34,057 nt of DNA from an uncultured Clostridia bacterium (GCA_947627825.1 CANQXO010000005.1:1-34057), one strand, 5' to 3'; numbered from the stretch's first letter, positions 1 through 8,897 are shown. Made by a program: numbers and translations. Notes: generated by a model not told the origin, from the sequence alone.

Positions 1-842
1 TTCCATATAGTATAAGAGTAGTATCTGAAGTTTTATCTTCAAATGGTTCTACATCACAAGCAAGTATATGTGGAAGCACACTTGCATTAATGGATGCAGG
101 TGTTCCAATTAAAAAGCCAGTAGCTGGAATTTCAACAGGTTTAATCACTAATCCAGATGACCCAGAAAATTATATAGTATTAACAGACATTCAAGATATT
201 GAAGATTTCTTTGGAGATATGGACTTTAAAGTTGGTGGAACAAAGGATGGAATAACAGCAATTCAAGTTGATATTAAGATTGATGGATTGACTTATGACA
301 TTATTGAAAAAGCTTTTGAAAGAACTCAAAAAGCTAGAAGTTATATAATTGATGAAGTCATCTTAAAAGCAATTCCTGAATCAAGAAGTGTTGTTTCAAA
401 ATATGCTCCAAAAGTTATTCAATTATTGATTCCAGTTGAAAAAATTAAAGATGTAATTGGTTCTGGTGGAAAAACAATAAATAAAATAATTGAAGAAACT
501 AATGTAAAAATTGATATTCAAGAAGATGGACGAGTATTTATTTATGCTGAACAAATGGAAAATGCTGAAAAAGCTATGAAGATGATAGAAGACTTAACTA
601 GAGACATTGAAGCAGGCAAAATCTATGAAGGTGTAGTTTCAAGAATAGTTCCATTTGGTGCATTTATTGATTTAGGTGGAGGAAAAGAAGGATTACTTCA
701 TATTTCGAAAATATCAAGCAAAAGAGTTGACAAAGTTGAAGATGTACTTGCTGTTGGAGATGAAGTTACAGTTAAAGTTAGTGAAATAGATAATCAAGGC
801 AGAATAAATCTTAATATGAGAGATTTAGAGGTAGAGGAATAA
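1..842 (+). CDS. pnp: Polyribonucleotide nucleotidyltransferase (PNPase), C-terminal part, cut by the window start
   Basis: PNPase is a 3'-5' phosphorolytic exoribonuclease of RNA turnover, working in the cytoplasm as a trimer. The reading frame is open from base 3 and gives 279 residues, so the first methionine at base 90 is internal and not a start. The opening residues, PYSIRVVSEVLSSNGSTSQA and then CGSTLALMDAGVPIK, are typical of the second RNase PH core domain. A KH domain with the GSGGKT loop follows, and then a C-terminal S1 domain (GVVSRIVPFGAFIDLGGG, GLLHISK). The family is usually about 700 residues, so roughly 60% is missing upstream. The C-terminus is complete and ends in TAA. The assignment is secure. 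The 91 bases to the next gene contain a good RBS but no convincing terminator. Confidence 0.97.
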   Translation, partial: PYSIRVVSEVLSSNGSTSQASICGSTLALMDAGVPIKKPVAGISTGLITNPDDPENYIVLTDIQDIEDFFGDMDFKVGGTKDGITAIQVDIKIDGLTYDIIEKAFERTQKARSYIIDEVILKAIPESRSVVSKYAPKVIQLLIPVEKIKDVIGSGGKTINKIIEETNVKIDIQEDGRVFIYAEQMENAEKAMKMIEDLTRDIEAGKIYEGVVSRIVPFGAFIDLGGGKEGLLHISKISSKRVDKVEDVLAVGDEVTVKVSEIDNQGRINLNMRDLEVEE

Positions 843-933
843 GACTTTAATAAGAGAAACTGAGAGTCGGAAGAATAAACCTTAATATAATAAACTAATT
901 TGTAATAGAAAGCGAAGAAAGGAATAAAATCAA

Positions 934-2196
934 ATGCAATTTTTGTACTATATACAGCAAGCTCTAGTTTGGATAATTACAATTTACTGGGTTTACCAAT
1001 TGATTATTAGTCTATGTTCGTTTATTAAACTAAAAGAAAAGCCAAAAATAATAGACAAAAATCATAAGTTTGTTACAATTATACCGGCACACAACGAAGA
1101 AAAAGTAATTGGAAGCTTAATAGAAAGTTTAAATGAGCAAAATTATCCAAAAGAATTGTATGATATTTTTGTTATTGCAGACAATTGTTCTGATAACACA
1201 GAAAAAATAGCAAAAGAACTTGGAGCAAAAGTATTTGTAAGAAATGAAAAAGATATAGCAAAGCAAACGAAAGGGTTTGCTTTGCAGTTATTCTTGAATA
1301 AACTTCTTAGCGATAAAAAAATGGACTACGATGCTTTTTGCGTTTTTGATGCTGATAACATTGCTGATAAAGATTTCTTAAAGGCAATGAATAATCATTT
1401 GTGTCAAGGAGAAGATGTTGTTCAAGGTTATAGAGATATAAAAAATCCTACTGATAGCTGGATTTCAGCTGGATATGCAATTTTTTATTGGACCATGAAC
1501 AGATTTTATCATTTGGCTAGATATAATGCCGGATTATCTCCACTTATTAATGGTACAGGATTTATGGTAAAATTTGATTGTATCAGGGAAACAGGATGGA
1601 ATACAAGCACTCTTACAGAGGATATAGAGTTTTCTTTAAAAAGAATTATACAAGGTAAAAAACTTGGTTGGGCTACAGATGCAATTGTTTATGATGAACA
1701 ACCTGTTAAATTTAAGCCTTCATGGAATCAAAGGTCAAGATGGACAATAGGTCACTTGCAATGTTTACAAGAATATACAGGAGATTTAGCAAAAGCAGCA
1801 GTAGAAAATAAAACTTTAATGAACTTTGACGGTTTATTATATATTGTTGGAACAGCTCCAATGTTTGTAATAACAATTTTACTTTTGCTATTTAATGCAA
1901 TTATTTATCTAAGCAAAGAAATGAGTACCATGGAATTTGTAATGAATATATTAAGATATGTCATTCCAACATTTGTAGTTCCTATTTTTACAGCTATTAT
2001 GATTATGATAATAGATAAAAAGCCAATTAAAAAGATGTGGAAAGGACTAGTAATGTATCCAGTATTTTTGGGCTCTTGGCTAGTAATTAATTTCAAATGC
2101 CTATTTAAAAGAGATACAACTTGGGAAAAAATCGAACATGGTAGAGATGTTAAAATAGATGATATTAAAAAGGAAAAATCAAAACAAGTAAAGTAA
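934..2196 (+). CDS. Membrane-bound family 2 glycosyltransferase, processive type
   Basis: This 420-residue protein probably transfers sugars from a nucleotide sugar at the inner face of the membrane. An N-terminal membrane segment (about residues 8-30) is followed by a GT2 domain opening with IIPAHNEE (49-56). The DAD metal-binding motif is at 139-141, TED at 228-230 and QRSRW at 266-270. The TED plus Q-x-x-R-W pair is the signature of processive GT2 enzymes such as cellulose and hyaluronan synthases. Further membrane segments lie near residues 298-325, 340-360 and 373-390. The start follows AAGGA by 11 nt. It sits between pnp and a P-loop gene with a 19-nt gap, so it is probably co-transcribed with the cmk-plsC gene. 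Nothing in the sequence fixes the donor or product, and a glycolipid synthase is also possible. Confidence 0.85.
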   Translation: MQFLYYIQQALVWIITIYWVYQLIISLCSFIKLKEKPKIIDKNHKFVTIIPAHNEEKVIGSLIESLNEQNYPKELYDIFVIADNCSDNTEKIAKELGAKVFVRNEKDIAKQTKGFALQLFLNKLLSDKKMDYDAFCVFDADNIADKDFLKAMNNHLCQGEDVVQGYRDIKNPTDSWISAGYAIFYWTMNRFYHLARYNAGLSPLINGTGFMVKFDCIRETGWNTSTLTEDIEFSLKRIIQGKKLGWATDAIVYDEQPVKFKPSWNQRSRWTIGHLQCLQEYTGDLAKAAVENKTLMNFDGLLYIVGTAPMFVITILLLLFNAIIYLSKEMSTMEFVMNILRYVIPTFVVPIFTAIMIMIIDKKPIKKMWKGLVMYPVFLGSWLVINFKCLFKRDTTWEKIEHGRDVKIDDIKKEKSKQVK

Positions 2197-2215
2197 TTTA
2201 GAAAGGATATTATAT

Positions 2216-3049
2216 ATGACAAAAGATATTGAAGTTTACGCATTTGTGGGACCTTCTGGAACTGGAAAAAGTTATAGAGCTCAAATGGTAGCAAGTAAAT
2301 TTGATATAAAATTTATCATAGATGATGGAATTCTAGTAAAAGACAACGAAATTGTTGCGGGAAGTTCAGCTAAAAAAGCACCGACAAAAATTGAAACAGT
2401 TAGAAGAGCTTTATTCATAAATGAAAATCAAAAAAAAGAGATGTTAAGGGCATTTAGAAGGTATAGGCCTAAGTCTATTTTGATTTTAGGAACATCTGAT
2501 AATATGGTCAAAGAAATAGCTCAAAATTTAGATTTACCAGAAATAAAACAAACCATTTATATAACTGATGTTGCCACTGAACAAGAAATAGATAGTGCCA
2601 AAAGAATGAGAACAGTAGAGGGAAAACATGTAATACCAGTACCTACTTTTGAAATAAAAAAAGATTTTTCTGGATTTCTTTTAGACCCATTACAAATATT
2701 TAAAACAAACGGTTATGGAAATCAGCCATATATTTCGGAAAAATCAATTATTAGACCAACATTCAATTATATAGGAAATTTTACAATTTCTGATACAGTA
2801 TTTAGACAAATAATTGAGTATCTAAGCTTAAAAACTGATGCAATAACTGAAATATTAAGGGTAAGGGTTAATAATTCTGAAGAAGGACCAACAATTTATG
2901 TGGAAGCAGAAGTAAAATATGGAATTAATATCTTATCTGAACTTGCAAGCTTTAAGGAAAAATGTATCAGAGAAATTGAACGATTAACAACAATGAATGT
3001 AAAAAGTATGAGAATTATAGCAAAAAAACTAACTTTACCAAAGATTTAA
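2216..3049 (+). CDS. P-loop ATPase-like domain fused to an Asp23/Gls24-like domain
   Basis: This 277-residue cytoplasmic protein has no established function that I know of. It opens with a Walker A motif, GPSGTGKS (about residues 12-19), in an AAA/kinase-like fold. A middle section with RRYRPKSILILGTSD looks like the second half of a small P-loop domain. From about residue 180 to the end the pattern changes to that of Asp23/Gls24 proteins: ISDTVFRQIIEYLSLKTD, then IYVEAEVKYGINI, then a helix ending in MNVKSM and a final strand. Asp23-family proteins are linked to the cell envelope in Gram-positives. The gene lies 19 nt from the GT2 gene and 18 nt from the cmk-plsC fusion, so it is in the same operon. 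The P-loop call is strong. The Asp23-like call rests on pattern recognition and needs a profile search. Confidence 0.7.
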   Translation: MTKDIEVYAFVGPSGTGKSYRAQMVASKFDIKFIIDDGILVKDNEIVAGSSAKKAPTKIETVRRALFINENQKKEMLRAFRRYRPKSILILGTSDNMVKEIAQNLDLPEIKQTIYITDVATEQEIDSAKRMRTVEGKHVIPVPTFEIKKDFSGFLLDPLQIFKTNGYGNQPYISEKSIIRPTFNYIGNFTISDTVFRQIIEYLSLKTDAITEILRVRVNNSEEGPTIYVEAEVKYGINILSELASFKEKCIREIERLTTMNVKSMRIIAKKLTLPKI

Positions 3050-3067
3050 ATTTAGGAGGAAAAATAT

Positions 3068-4351
3068 ATGCCTTTTATCGTTGCAATAGATGGACCATCA
3101 GGAACTGGAAAAGGAACTGTAACAAGTTACTTAGCAGAAAAGTTAAATTTGATGTATTTAGATACAGGAGCAACATATAGATGTGTTACTCTAAAATTTA
3201 TTAAAGAAAATATTGACCTAGATGATGATGAAAAAATAAAAAAGGCCTTAAAAAGTATCGACATAGAATTTAAGAATAAAAAAGTTTTCTTAGATGGAGA
3301 GGATGTAACTGACGAAATAAGAAAAGACCCTGTTAATGACAAAGTTTCACAAGTTTCACACTTGCCAGAGGTAAGAAGGTCAATGGTAGATTTGCAAAGG
3401 AAAATGTCAGAAGGCAAATCTGTAATCCTTGAAGGTAGGGACATTGGAACAAATGTATTTCCAAATGCAGATTTAAAATTTTATTTAGATGCTTCTGTTG
3501 ATGCTAGGGTTCAAAGAAGATTAAAGCAAAATTTAGAAAAGGGAATTGAAAGCACAGAAGAAGAAGTAAGAAAAAATATTGAGTTTAGAGACCATAATGA
3601 CAAAACAAGCCAAATTGGACCATTAAGACAAGCGGAAGATGCAATATACATTGATACAACTGACCTTTCAATAAAAGAAGTAAGGGATAAACTATACAAA
3701 ATTATTAAAAAGAAAAAAAAAGAATGTAAATGGATAGAGCGAGGATATATTACTACAAAAAATACATGGTTTAAAAGAGTTAGAAGAAGAATAATAAAAT
3801 TTGTTTTAGCAAGTTTGTACCATATTTTCTACAGAGTAAAAATAACAGGTCTAGAAAATTTAGATTTAAACGAAGGATTTATTATCTGCGCTAATCACTT
3901 AAATTATCTAGACGCAGCAGCGATTGTACTACTTAATAAAAAAACAATTAGATTTGTAGCAAAATCTGATTTATATAGAATTCCAATAATATCTTATCTT
4001 GGACATACATTTGATGTGATTCCTATAAAGAGAGGGAAAAATGATTTGGCTTCCATTAAGATGTGTTTAAAAGCCTTAAAAAACAACGAGATACTTGGCA
4101 TATTCCCAGAAGGAACACGAAAAGGACTTGCAAAAAATGTTAAAATAAAAAATGGCGCTGTGTTCCTAGCAACAAAGGCAAAATGCAAAATTGTTCCAGT
4201 TGGAATTAGTGGAACATTTAAGCTATTTACAAAGGTAAAAATTAATTATGGCAAGCCAATAGATATTATGCAATATAAAACTGAAGACCCAGATTGGATA
4301 GACAATGCAAGTAGTGAGGTAATGAACAAAATCATTGAACTTGCAAAATAA
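3068..4351 (+). CDS. cmk-plsC: Fused cytidylate kinase / 1-acylglycerol-3-phosphate acyltransferase
   Basis: The N-terminal half (about residues 1-215) is cytidylate kinase, which phosphorylates CMP and dCMP with ATP. It shows the P-loop DGPSGTGKGT (8-17), LDTGATYR, LEGRDIGTNVFP and the lid segment FRDHNDK. After a lysine-rich linker (about 216-222) the C-terminal half is a PlsC acyltransferase that makes phosphatidic acid at the membrane. It carries the HX4D motif as NHLNYLD (H277, D282) and FPEGTR (346-351). Separate cmk and plsC genes often sit side by side in clostridia, commonly with ispH and rpsA after them. Here the first two are one continuous ORF of 427 codons, and an S1 gene follows without ispH. 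There is no stop or start codon at the junction, so the fusion looks genuine. The RBS TTAGGAGG is 8 nt upstream. Confidence 0.93.
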   Translation: MPFIVAIDGPSGTGKGTVTSYLAEKLNLMYLDTGATYRCVTLKFIKENIDLDDDEKIKKALKSIDIEFKNKKVFLDGEDVTDEIRKDPVNDKVSQVSHLPEVRRSMVDLQRKMSEGKSVILEGRDIGTNVFPNADLKFYLDASVDARVQRRLKQNLEKGIESTEEEVRKNIEFRDHNDKTSQIGPLRQAEDAIYIDTTDLSIKEVRDKLYKIIKKKKKECKWIERGYITTKNTWFKRVRRRIIKFVLASLYHIFYRVKITGLENLDLNEGFIICANHLNYLDAAAIVLLNKKTIRFVAKSDLYRIPIISYLGHTFDVIPIKRGKNDLASIKMCLKALKNNEILGIFPEGTRKGLAKNVKIKNGAVFLATKAKCKIVPVGISGTFKLFTKVKINYGKPIDIMQYKTEDPDWIDNASSEVMNKIIELAK

Positions 4352-4354
4352 AGT

Positions 4355-4376
4355 TTTTAAAAGACAACTTTTAAAA
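4355..4376 (+). terminator. Weak AT hairpin after cmk-plsC
   Basis: Arms TTTTAAAAG (4355-4363) and CTTTTAAAA (4368-4376) are perfect complements around an ACAA loop, starting 4 nt after the stop codon. The stem has a single G-C pair and no clean T tract follows, so termination would be weak. Its position before an independent promoter supports a transcription-unit boundary. Confidence 0.3.
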
Positions 4377-4438
4377 TGATGATTTTCAAAACAATTATTA
4401 TTAAACAATAGGGTTTAAAATAATAACTGTGTCTTGAG

Positions 4439-4467
4439 TTGACAATTCTTACTAAATAAGATATAAT
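4439..4467 (+). promoter_or_regulatory. Consensus sigma-A promoter before the S1 protein gene
   Basis: TTGACA (4439-4444) and TATAAT (4462-4467) are separated by exactly 17 bp, a full consensus match. The start codon lies about 70 bp downstream, preceded by AGAGGATG. This predicts strong expression, as expected for a ribosome-associated S1 protein, and suggests that typA is co-transcribed. Confidence 0.85.
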
Positions 4468-4536
4468 ATAAAAGTTGATTTTAAAAGAATAAAAGATTAA
4501 TGTGTCAAATTTTTAGAAAGAGGATGTAATTAATTT

Positions 4537-5367
4537 ATGAATGAAGAAAATATTTCATTTGAAGAAATGTTAAATAATTCAATGAATCAAAATCAAAAAT
4601 TGGAGAAAGTAACAGAAGGAACTGTTATTAATATTAATAAGCAAGGAGAAATTTTTGTTGACTTAAATTACAAAGCGGATGGTATAATACCTAAATCAGA
4701 ATTCTCAGATGACGAAAATGCTGACCCATCAAAAGAATTAAAACCTGGAGATAAAATTAAAGTAGAAGTTTTAAAATTAAATGATGGACAAGGTAATGTT
4801 TTGCTTACTTGTAAAAAAATAAGAAGTCAAGAATTGAAAAAAGCTTTTTGGGACAATGCAGAGGTTGGAAATGAATATGACGGTATTGTTTCAAGTATAT
4901 GTTCTTATGGAGCATTTGTTGACATTAATGGAGTTCAAGGACTTTTACATATATCTGAAATGTCTTGGAACAGAGATGCAAAAGCTCAAGATATTTTAAA
5001 ACAAGGTCAAAAAATAAAAGTTACAATTAAAGAACTTGATAAAGAAAATAAGAGAATGAAGCTTTCATATAATGGCAAAGGAAAAAATCCTTGGGAAACT
5101 ATTAACTATCAAGTTGGAGATGTTGTAAAAGTAAAAATAAGAAAATTTATGCCTTTTGGTGCTTTCGCACAAGTTGAAAATGGTGTAGATGGATTAATAC
5201 ATATTTCTCAAATATCAAGCGAAAAAGTAGCAAAGCCAGAAGACAAGCTTAAAATTGGAGAAGAAGTTAATGCTAAAATTTTAAGTATTGATATTGAGAA
5301 AAAGAAAATTGAACTTTCTATAAAAGACTTAGAAGGAACAAGTAGTGAATTTAGTAGCCAGCAATGA
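4537..5367 (+). CDS. rpsA: S1 RNA-binding domain protein, ribosomal protein S1-like (three S1 repeats)
   Basis: This 276-residue protein has three S1 OB-fold repeats at about residues 24-96, 108-178 and 191-264. The second and third carry the classic patterns YGAFVDINGVQGLLHISEMSW and FGAFAQVENGVDGLIHISQISS. S1 proteins bind mRNA on the 30S subunit. Low-GC Gram-positive forms are shorter than the six-repeat proteobacterial protein, and clostridial forms usually have four repeats, often fused to IspH. Here there are three and no IspH domain. The N-terminus MNEENISFEEMLNNS is typical of the clostridial S1 family. The gene has its own consensus promoter and is followed 53 nt later by typA. The symbol is given by family and position; a general S1 regulator such as YugI-type is less likely at this length. 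Confidence 0.85.
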   Translation: MNEENISFEEMLNNSMNQNQKLEKVTEGTVININKQGEIFVDLNYKADGIIPKSEFSDDENADPSKELKPGDKIKVEVLKLNDGQGNVLLTCKKIRSQELKKAFWDNAEVGNEYDGIVSSICSYGAFVDINGVQGLLHISEMSWNRDAKAQDILKQGQKIKVTIKELDKENKRMKLSYNGKGKNPWETINYQVGDVVKVKIRKFMPFGAFAQVENGVDGLIHISQISSEKVAKPEDKLKIGEEVNAKILSIDIEKKKIELSIKDLEGTSSEFSSQQ

Positions 5368-5420
5368 TAAGAAAATGATATACAAAATATTGAAAAGAAA
5401 AACGAAAAAGAGGATAAAAA

Positions 5421-7166
5421 ATGAATAACGAAAAAATTAGAAATATAGCAATAATTGCGCATGTTGACCATGGTAAAACAACGCTAGTTGATGCATTATT
5501 GCATCAAAGCCATGTCTTCAGAGAGAATGAACAAGTTGAAGAAAGAGTAATGGACTCAAATGACCTAGAAAGAGAAAGAGGTATCACAATTCTTTCTAAA
5601 AATACATCTATAATGTATAATGATATTAAAATAAATATAGTAGATACTCCAGGACACGCTGACTTTGAAGGAGAAGTTGAAAGAGTACTTAAAACTGTTG
5701 ATGGGGTACTTTTATTAGTTGATGCTTTTGATGGACCAATGCCTCAAACTAGAGAAGTATTAAAAAAAGCTTTAGCACTTAATTTGCAACCAATTGTTGT
5801 AATAAATAAAATAGATAGACCAGGAGCAAACCCTTTAAAAGCAGTTGATTCTGTATTAGAGTTATTTATTGATTTGGGAGCAAATGATGAACAACTTGAT
5901 TTCCCTGTTATTTATGCATCAGCTAAAAATGGAATCGCTAAAATGAAATTAGAAGATGAAAGCGACAATGTAAAATGTATATTTGATACAATAATTGAGA
6001 AAATAGACCCACCAAAAGCTGAAATAGACGGACCTTTACAATTATTAGTATCTAATATTGGATATGACGATTATCTTGGAAGATTAGCATCTGGAAGAAT
6101 TGAAAGAGGAACTATAAAAGCAGGACAAACTGTAAGTATTTGCAAAGAAAATGGTACTGTTACTCAAGGAAAAATTGCAAAATTATTTACTTATGAGGGC
6201 TTAAAAAGAGTTGAGGCTGAAGAAGTAAGTGCTGGAGATATCATAGTAGTTTCTGGAATACCTGATATAAATATTGGTGAAACAATTTGTGCAGTAGAGC
6301 ATCCAGAAAAAATTGATTTTGTTAATATTGATGAGCCTACAGTTTCAATGACCTTCAGCGTTAATGATGGACCTTTAGCAGGAAAAGAAGGTAAATTTGT
6401 TACATCAAGACATATTAGAGAAAGACTTCAAAAAGAACTAGAAAGAAATGTATCACTTAGAGTAAAAGATACAGACAAAGCTGATAGTTTTGAAGTTTGT
6501 GGTAGAGGAGAATTGCATTTATCTGTTCTTATTGAAACAATGAGGAGAGAAGGTTTTGAATTATTGGTATCAAGACCAAAAGTAATTTTCAAAGATATTG
6601 ATGGTGTTAAATGTGAGCCAGTAGAAACACTAAGTGTTAATATACCAGATGATTCAGTAGGAACTGTTTTTGAAAAGTTAGGAAAAAGAAAAGCTGAAAT
6701 GGTAAATATGGAACCTGCTGAACAAGGACATACAAAAATTGAATTTGAGATTCCAGCAAGAGGTTTAATAGGATATAGAACAGAATTTTTAACAGACACT
6801 AAAGGTGAAGGAAGAATGTCAAGCGTATTTAAAGAATATGCTCCATATAATGCACAACTTAGAGGAGAACTTATAATAGGTCCTGGAGTAAAAGTTTATG
6901 AAGGAATGATTGTAGGTATAAATCCAAGATATGAAGATTTATCAGTAAATGTTTGCAAGGAAAAACATTTAACTAATACAAGAGCCTCCGGTTCTGATGA
7001 AGCACTTCGTTTAGTTCCACCACTTAAAATGTCATTAGAGCAAGCTATTGAGTTCATAGAAGATGACGAACTTGTTGAAGTTACTCCACAAAATATCAGA
7101 TTAAGAAAAAAGATTCTTGATACTAAAACTAGAGAAAGAGAAGCAAGGAGAGAAAACAAAGACTAA
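5421..7166 (+). CDS. typA: Ribosome-associated GTPase TypA/BipA
   Basis: TypA/BipA is a translational GTPase of the EF-G group that binds the ribosome and helps assembly of the large subunit, mainly under stress or cold. The G domain is clear: G1 in HVDHGKTT (14-21), ERERGIT (switch I region), DTPGHADF (G3) and NKIDRPGA (G4). It continues with domain II, an EF-G-like domain (GRGELHLSVLIETMRREGFEL) and the TypA-specific C-terminal region (RGLIGYRTEFLTDTKGEG, TNTRASGSDEA). At 581 residues it is slightly shorter than the usual 605-615, with the difference at the C-terminal tail, which ends in a charged RKKILDTKTRERE segment. The RBS is AGAGGA, 6-7 nt from ATG. A strong hairpin terminator follows. 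Confidence 0.96.
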   Translation: MNNEKIRNIAIIAHVDHGKTTLVDALLHQSHVFRENEQVEERVMDSNDLERERGITILSKNTSIMYNDIKINIVDTPGHADFEGEVERVLKTVDGVLLLVDAFDGPMPQTREVLKKALALNLQPIVVINKIDRPGANPLKAVDSVLELFIDLGANDEQLDFPVIYASAKNGIAKMKLEDESDNVKCIFDTIIEKIDPPKAEIDGPLQLLVSNIGYDDYLGRLASGRIERGTIKAGQTVSICKENGTVTQGKIAKLFTYEGLKRVEAEEVSAGDIIVVSGIPDINIGETICAVEHPEKIDFVNIDEPTVSMTFSVNDGPLAGKEGKFVTSRHIRERLQKELERNVSLRVKDTDKADSFEVCGRGELHLSVLIETMRREGFELLVSRPKVIFKDIDGVKCEPVETLSVNIPDDSVGTVFEKLGKRKAEMVNMEPAEQGHTKIEFEIPARGLIGYRTEFLTDTKGEGRMSSVFKEYAPYNAQLRGELIIGPGVKVYEGMIVGINPRYEDLSVNVCKEKHLTNTRASGSDEALRLVPPLKMSLEQAIEFIEDDELVEVTPQNIRLRKKILDTKTREREARRENKD

Positions 7167-7223
7167 GTCAAAATAACGACCACCGATTATTGGAAAACAA
7201 TATAAAATAATGAATAATATAAC

Positions 7224-7261
7224 AAATAAAAACATTAGAAAAAAAGCTAATGTTTTTATTT
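7224..7261 (+). terminator. Rho-independent terminator after typA
   Basis: A perfect 15-bp stem pairs 7224-7238 (ending AAAAACATTAG) with 7247-7261 (CTAATGTTTTTATTT), with an 8-nt A-rich loop. ATTTTTTG follows at once. It separates typA from the trmR promoter 19 bp downstream. Confidence 0.85.
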
Positions 7262-7279
7262 ATTTTTTGCCTATTTCAA

Positions 7280-7308
7280 TAGACAAATATAAAATATTTT
7301 AGTATAAT
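7280..7308 (+). promoter_or_regulatory. Sigma-A promoter of trmR
   Basis: TAGACA (7280-7285) and TATAAT (7303-7308) with a 17-bp spacer. The gene starts 40 bp downstream after AGGGGAG. Confidence 0.75.
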
Positions 7309-7347
7309 GAATATGCCGAAAATAATACAAAATTCATAGGGGAGAAA

Positions 7348-7932
7348 ATGGACAAGTTAAATAAAATTAAAGAGCAAGCAATCAAGAATCATATACCAAT
7401 TATAATGGATGAAACTTTAAGTGTAATTGAAGATTATATGAAAGATAGAACAACCAATAACATATTAGAAATAGGTACTGCTTGCGGATATTCTGCAATA
7501 TGTTTTTCAAAGTTTCTATCTGAAAATGGTAAAATTGACACTATTGAAAGAAATGAAGAAATGATTATACAGGCAAAGGAAAATATTAAGGCAGTTGGAC
7601 TAGAAAATAGAATTAAAATTTACGAAGGTGATGCAGTAGACATTTTACCTACTATTGATGAAAAATATGATATGATTTTTATAGATGCTGCTAAAACAAA
7701 ATATCCTTTTTTCTTACAGCAGTCTCTAAGACTTTTGAATAAAAATGGTATAATTTTTGCAGACAATATTTTATACAAAGGATATGTTATGAGTGATTAT
7801 AATAATCACAAACAAAGAACAGCAGTAAATCATTTAAGAGAATATATAAAACTTGCAACAGAAGATTCTAACCTAGATACACAGATTTTAGATGTTGGTG
7901 ATGGACTAGCAATAACTACAATAAAATATTGA
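7348..7932 (+). CDS. trmR: Class I SAM-dependent O-methyltransferase, TrmR-like
   Basis: This 194-residue enzyme belongs to the O-methyltransferase family (Pfam Methyltransf_3). The closest known function is TrmR (YrrM) of Bacillus subtilis, which methylates 5-hydroxyuridine in tRNA anticodons to 5-methoxyuridine. The SAM-binding motif I is ILEIGTACGYSA, the acidic residue ending strand 2 is in IDTIERNEE, and the metal and catalytic region is FIDAAKTKYPFFLQ, followed by FADNILYKGYV. The short N-terminal helix with IIMDETLSVIEDYM is typical of TrmR. The RBS AGGGGAG is close to the ATG. It appears monocistronic, with its own promoter. A small-molecule O-methyltransferase of the same family cannot be excluded, as substrate choice is not visible in the sequence. 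Confidence 0.8.
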   Translation: MDKLNKIKEQAIKNHIPIIMDETLSVIEDYMKDRTTNNILEIGTACGYSAICFSKFLSENGKIDTIERNEEMIIQAKENIKAVGLENRIKIYEGDAVDILPTIDEKYDMIFIDAAKTKYPFFLQQSLRLLNKNGIIFADNILYKGYVMSDYNNHKQRTAVNHLREYIKLATEDSNLDTQILDVGDGLAITTIKY

Positions 7933-7956
7933 CTTTTTAATTCGTTATGATAAAAT
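7929..7956 (+). promoter_or_regulatory. Possible promoter of the cadherin-like protein gene
   Basis: TTGACT (7929-7934), overlapping the TGA stop of trmR, and TAAAAT (7951-7956) are spaced 16 bp apart, with TGA just before the -10. The gene starts 40 bp further on, after AAGGAAGGA. Confidence 0.5.
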
Positions 7957-7995
7957 TTATATAATTAAAATTTTCGTACAAAGGAAGGAACAAAA

Positions 7996-8862
7996 ATGAA
8001 AAAAATAAGTTTAACATTACTAAAAACGACAATAATCACATGTATATTACTTGTAATAATATCACTAGTTAATTATAGCTATGGCACAAATTCATCTACA
8101 AATGGGTCAGATGAAAAAGACAATAACTATCTTTCATCACTTAGTGTAGAAGGTTATGAATTGTCGCCTGAATTTAATAAATATGCGTTTACATACTATC
8201 TAGTTGTTCCAACAGATGTTACTTCACTTGTAGTAAATGCTGAAACAGAAAATGAAAAAGCTACTAAAAGAATAACGGGAAATACAAAAATATCTAATAA
8301 AGAAAATACTATAAAGGTATCAGTAACTTCGCAAAATAGAACAGTTAGAACTTATAATATCATTGTAACTAAGCAAGCAGAAAGGTCACTAACTCTTACA
8401 GAATTATCTATTGAAGGAGTAACACTTAACGAAGAATTGTCTAGTTCAAGATTTGAATATTCTGCTGAACTAAAAACTAGCAAGGAAGAAACTGATTTAA
8501 ATATTACAGCAGTTCCATCTGTGGAAGGAGCTACAGTTGAAATTGTAGGCGATAAAGGACTTGAAAATGGTAGCAATTTGGTAACTATTATTTTGAAAAA
8601 TGGAAGTGATATAACAACTTACCAAATTACCGTAAATATTACTGTAGAAAAAACTGTAATTACACAAGTCGAAAATAATGATTTTGTTCAAAAGGCTAAA
8701 GATTTCGTTGTAGATTTTTTCAAAGATGAAAATAAAACAATAGCGTTTTTAGTAGGAGTTGCAGTGGTATTATTTTTACTAGTTATTGTATTTATAATTA
8801 AAATTAAAAACAAAAACAAAGCGGAGAAAAATAGAGAAAATCTTCGCAAAAGAGCAAAATAA
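7996..8862 (+). CDS. Membrane-anchored surface protein with two cadherin-like beta-sandwich domains
   Basis: The 288-residue protein has an N-terminal signal segment (residues 1-30, KK then a long hydrophobic run ending SYG). Two cadherin-like beta-sandwich domains (Pfam PF12733 type) follow at about 48-128 and 133-214. Each opens with L-S-x-L-S/T-V/I-E-G and contains F-x-Y-x-x-x/F-E-Y-S-A-E, and the first ends with VRTYNIIVTK. A single C-terminal transmembrane helix lies at about 248-270, followed by a strongly basic cytoplasmic tail (KIKNKNKAEKNRENLRKR). The bulk is therefore outside the cell, held by the C-terminal helix. The domain family is common in clostridial surface proteins, usually with unknown ligands. 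The protein at 28990 has the same plan. No enzyme motif is visible. Confidence 0.75.
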   Translation: MKKISLTLLKTTIITCILLVIISLVNYSYGTNSSTNGSDEKDNNYLSSLSVEGYELSPEFNKYAFTYYLVVPTDVTSLVVNAETENEKATKRITGNTKISNKENTIKVSVTSQNRTVRTYNIIVTKQAERSLTLTELSIEGVTLNEELSSSRFEYSAELKTSKEETDLNITAVPSVEGATVEIVGDKGLENGSNLVTIILKNGSDITTYQITVNITVEKTVITQVENNDFVQKAKDFVVDFFKDENKTIAFLVGVAVVLFLLVIVFIIKIKNKNKAEKNRENLRKRAK

Positions 8863-8897
8863 TGAAAACAAAAGAATTTTTTTGAGGAGGAAAACTT

